This document shows, piece after piece, positions 5,618 to 6,022 of a DNA stretch of 6,022 bases (position 1 is its first letter; each line of letters begins with the position of its first letter). A program made the position numbers and the translations under genes. The DNA lies in NCBI GenBank assembly GCA_009780765.1, contig WQZK01000122.1, positions 1-6,022 of the forward strand. Direction: 5' to 3'. The notes under the pieces are model-generated. The model had not been told where the DNA came from, searched no databases, and saw only the letters and a program-made list of their open reading frames with translations. The DNA is from Defluviitaleaceae bacterium (GTDB lineage: Bacteria > Bacillota > Clostridia > Lachnospirales > UBA5962).

Positions 5618-6022
5618 TTACTCTGTAAAATAATAACCAAGTCCTCTTTTAGTTAGCACATACTTAGGCGTTTCTGGATTATCTTCAATTTTTGTTCTTA
5701 AACGTCTAACAGTAACATCTACCGTTCTAACATCGCCAAAATACTCATATCCCCAAACTTCTTGAAGCAAAGTTTCACGCGAATAAACCTGCCCACGCTC
5801 GCTTGCTAAAAATTTTATAAGCTCAAACTCACGCCTTGTTAAATCTATAAGCTCGCCTCTTTTTTTAATTTCATAACGCTTAGAATCTATCGTTATATCG
5901 CCAAAGGTTTCAATAAAATCTTCTTTCGCCTCTTCTGTATCTGTGCCCGAATCTTTTCGCCTTAAATTCGCCTTAACTCTTGCCATAAGCTCTCTTACAG
6001 AAAACGGCTTTGTAACATAATC
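5618..6022 (-). CDS. walR: Response regulator WalR (YycF), C-terminal part, 5' end outside window
   Basis: DNA-binding output half of the essential OmpR-family response regulator WalR, which acts in the cytoplasm and controls cell-wall metabolism genes after phosphorylation by WalK. The frame is open to the window edge, giving 134 visible residues; about 100 N-terminal residues, including the phosphoacceptor aspartate, are missing. The first visible residues read DYVTKPFSVREL, which is the end of the receiver domain with its conserved Lys-Pro pair, so the internal ATG at 5986 is not the start. A short linker follows, then a winged-helix domain at about visible residues 40-132. Its recognition helix region (GDVRTVDVTVRRLR) is near-identical to what I know of WalR, and it ends with the wing KRGLGYYF. 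The gene stops with TAA five bases before walK, the expected operon partner. Identification rests on both sequence and context and is very secure. Confidence 0.96.
   Translation of the reverse strand, partial: DYVTKPFSVRELMARVKANLRRKDSGTDTEEAKEDFIETFGDITIDSKRYEIKKRGELIDLTRREFELIKFLASERGQVYSRETLLQEVWGYEYFGDVRTVDVTVRRLRTKIEDNPETPKYVLTKRGLGYYFTE

Noticed and set aside
5618..5986. A short stand-alone winged-helix protein starting at ATG 5986
   Set aside because: The frame continues upstream to the window edge and encodes the end of a receiver domain (DYVTKPFSVREL), so this is an internal Met of WalR.
1..6022. A new defence, mobile or secondary-metabolism system
   Set aside because: All coding space is explained by conserved cell-wall genes on one strand; no transposase, integrase, repeat array, toxin-antitoxin pair or abrupt change in base composition was seen.

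Overview
This window looks like a piece of a low-GC, AT-rich Firmicutes chromosome, most likely a clostridial lineage. The basis is gene content and order: WalR-WalK-YycH-YycI-WalJ occurs in Bacillota, together with strong AGGAGG-type ribosome binding sites, GTG and TTG starts, and AT-biased codons. Genus assignment is beyond what I can read by eye. Every supported gene lies on the minus strand, so transcription runs from high to low coordinates. I see no mobile elements, tRNA or rRNA genes, or CRISPR arrays.

In order of transcription: (1) 6022-5618, the C-terminal part of the response regulator WalR, cut by the window edge. (2) 5612-3822, its sensor kinase WalK. (3) 3811-2450, the membrane-anchored extracytoplasmic regulator YycH. 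(4) 2419-1532, its partner YycI. (5) 1531-1380, the only real intergenic gap (152 nt), holding a good sigma-A-type promoter, a hairpin at the predicted 5' end of the transcript, and a purine-rich SD-like site that serves no obvious long gene. (6) 1379-78, murA, the first committed enzyme of peptidoglycan precursor synthesis. (7) 78-1, the first 26 codons of walJ (yycJ), a metallo-beta-lactamase-fold hydrolase, cut by the window edge and overlapping the murA stop by one base.

The genes form one cell-wall homeostasis unit. In the well-studied Bacillus and Staphylococcus systems, WalK senses wall status and phosphorylates WalR, which tunes autolysin and wall-metabolism genes, while YycH and YycI modulate WalK from outside the membrane. 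Here a peptidoglycan biosynthesis gene sits between yycI and walJ with what looks like its own promoter, so it could be transcribed both by read-through and independently. A degenerate WalR-box-like direct repeat overlaps the predicted start point.

The window is mainly a conserved housekeeping locus, and I found no convincing evidence of a wholly new system. The points most worth checking are the murA leader and promoter region and the altered metal-ligand position in the WalK PAS domain. Start sites were revised for yycH (ATG at 3811) and questioned for walK (possibly ATG at 5603).
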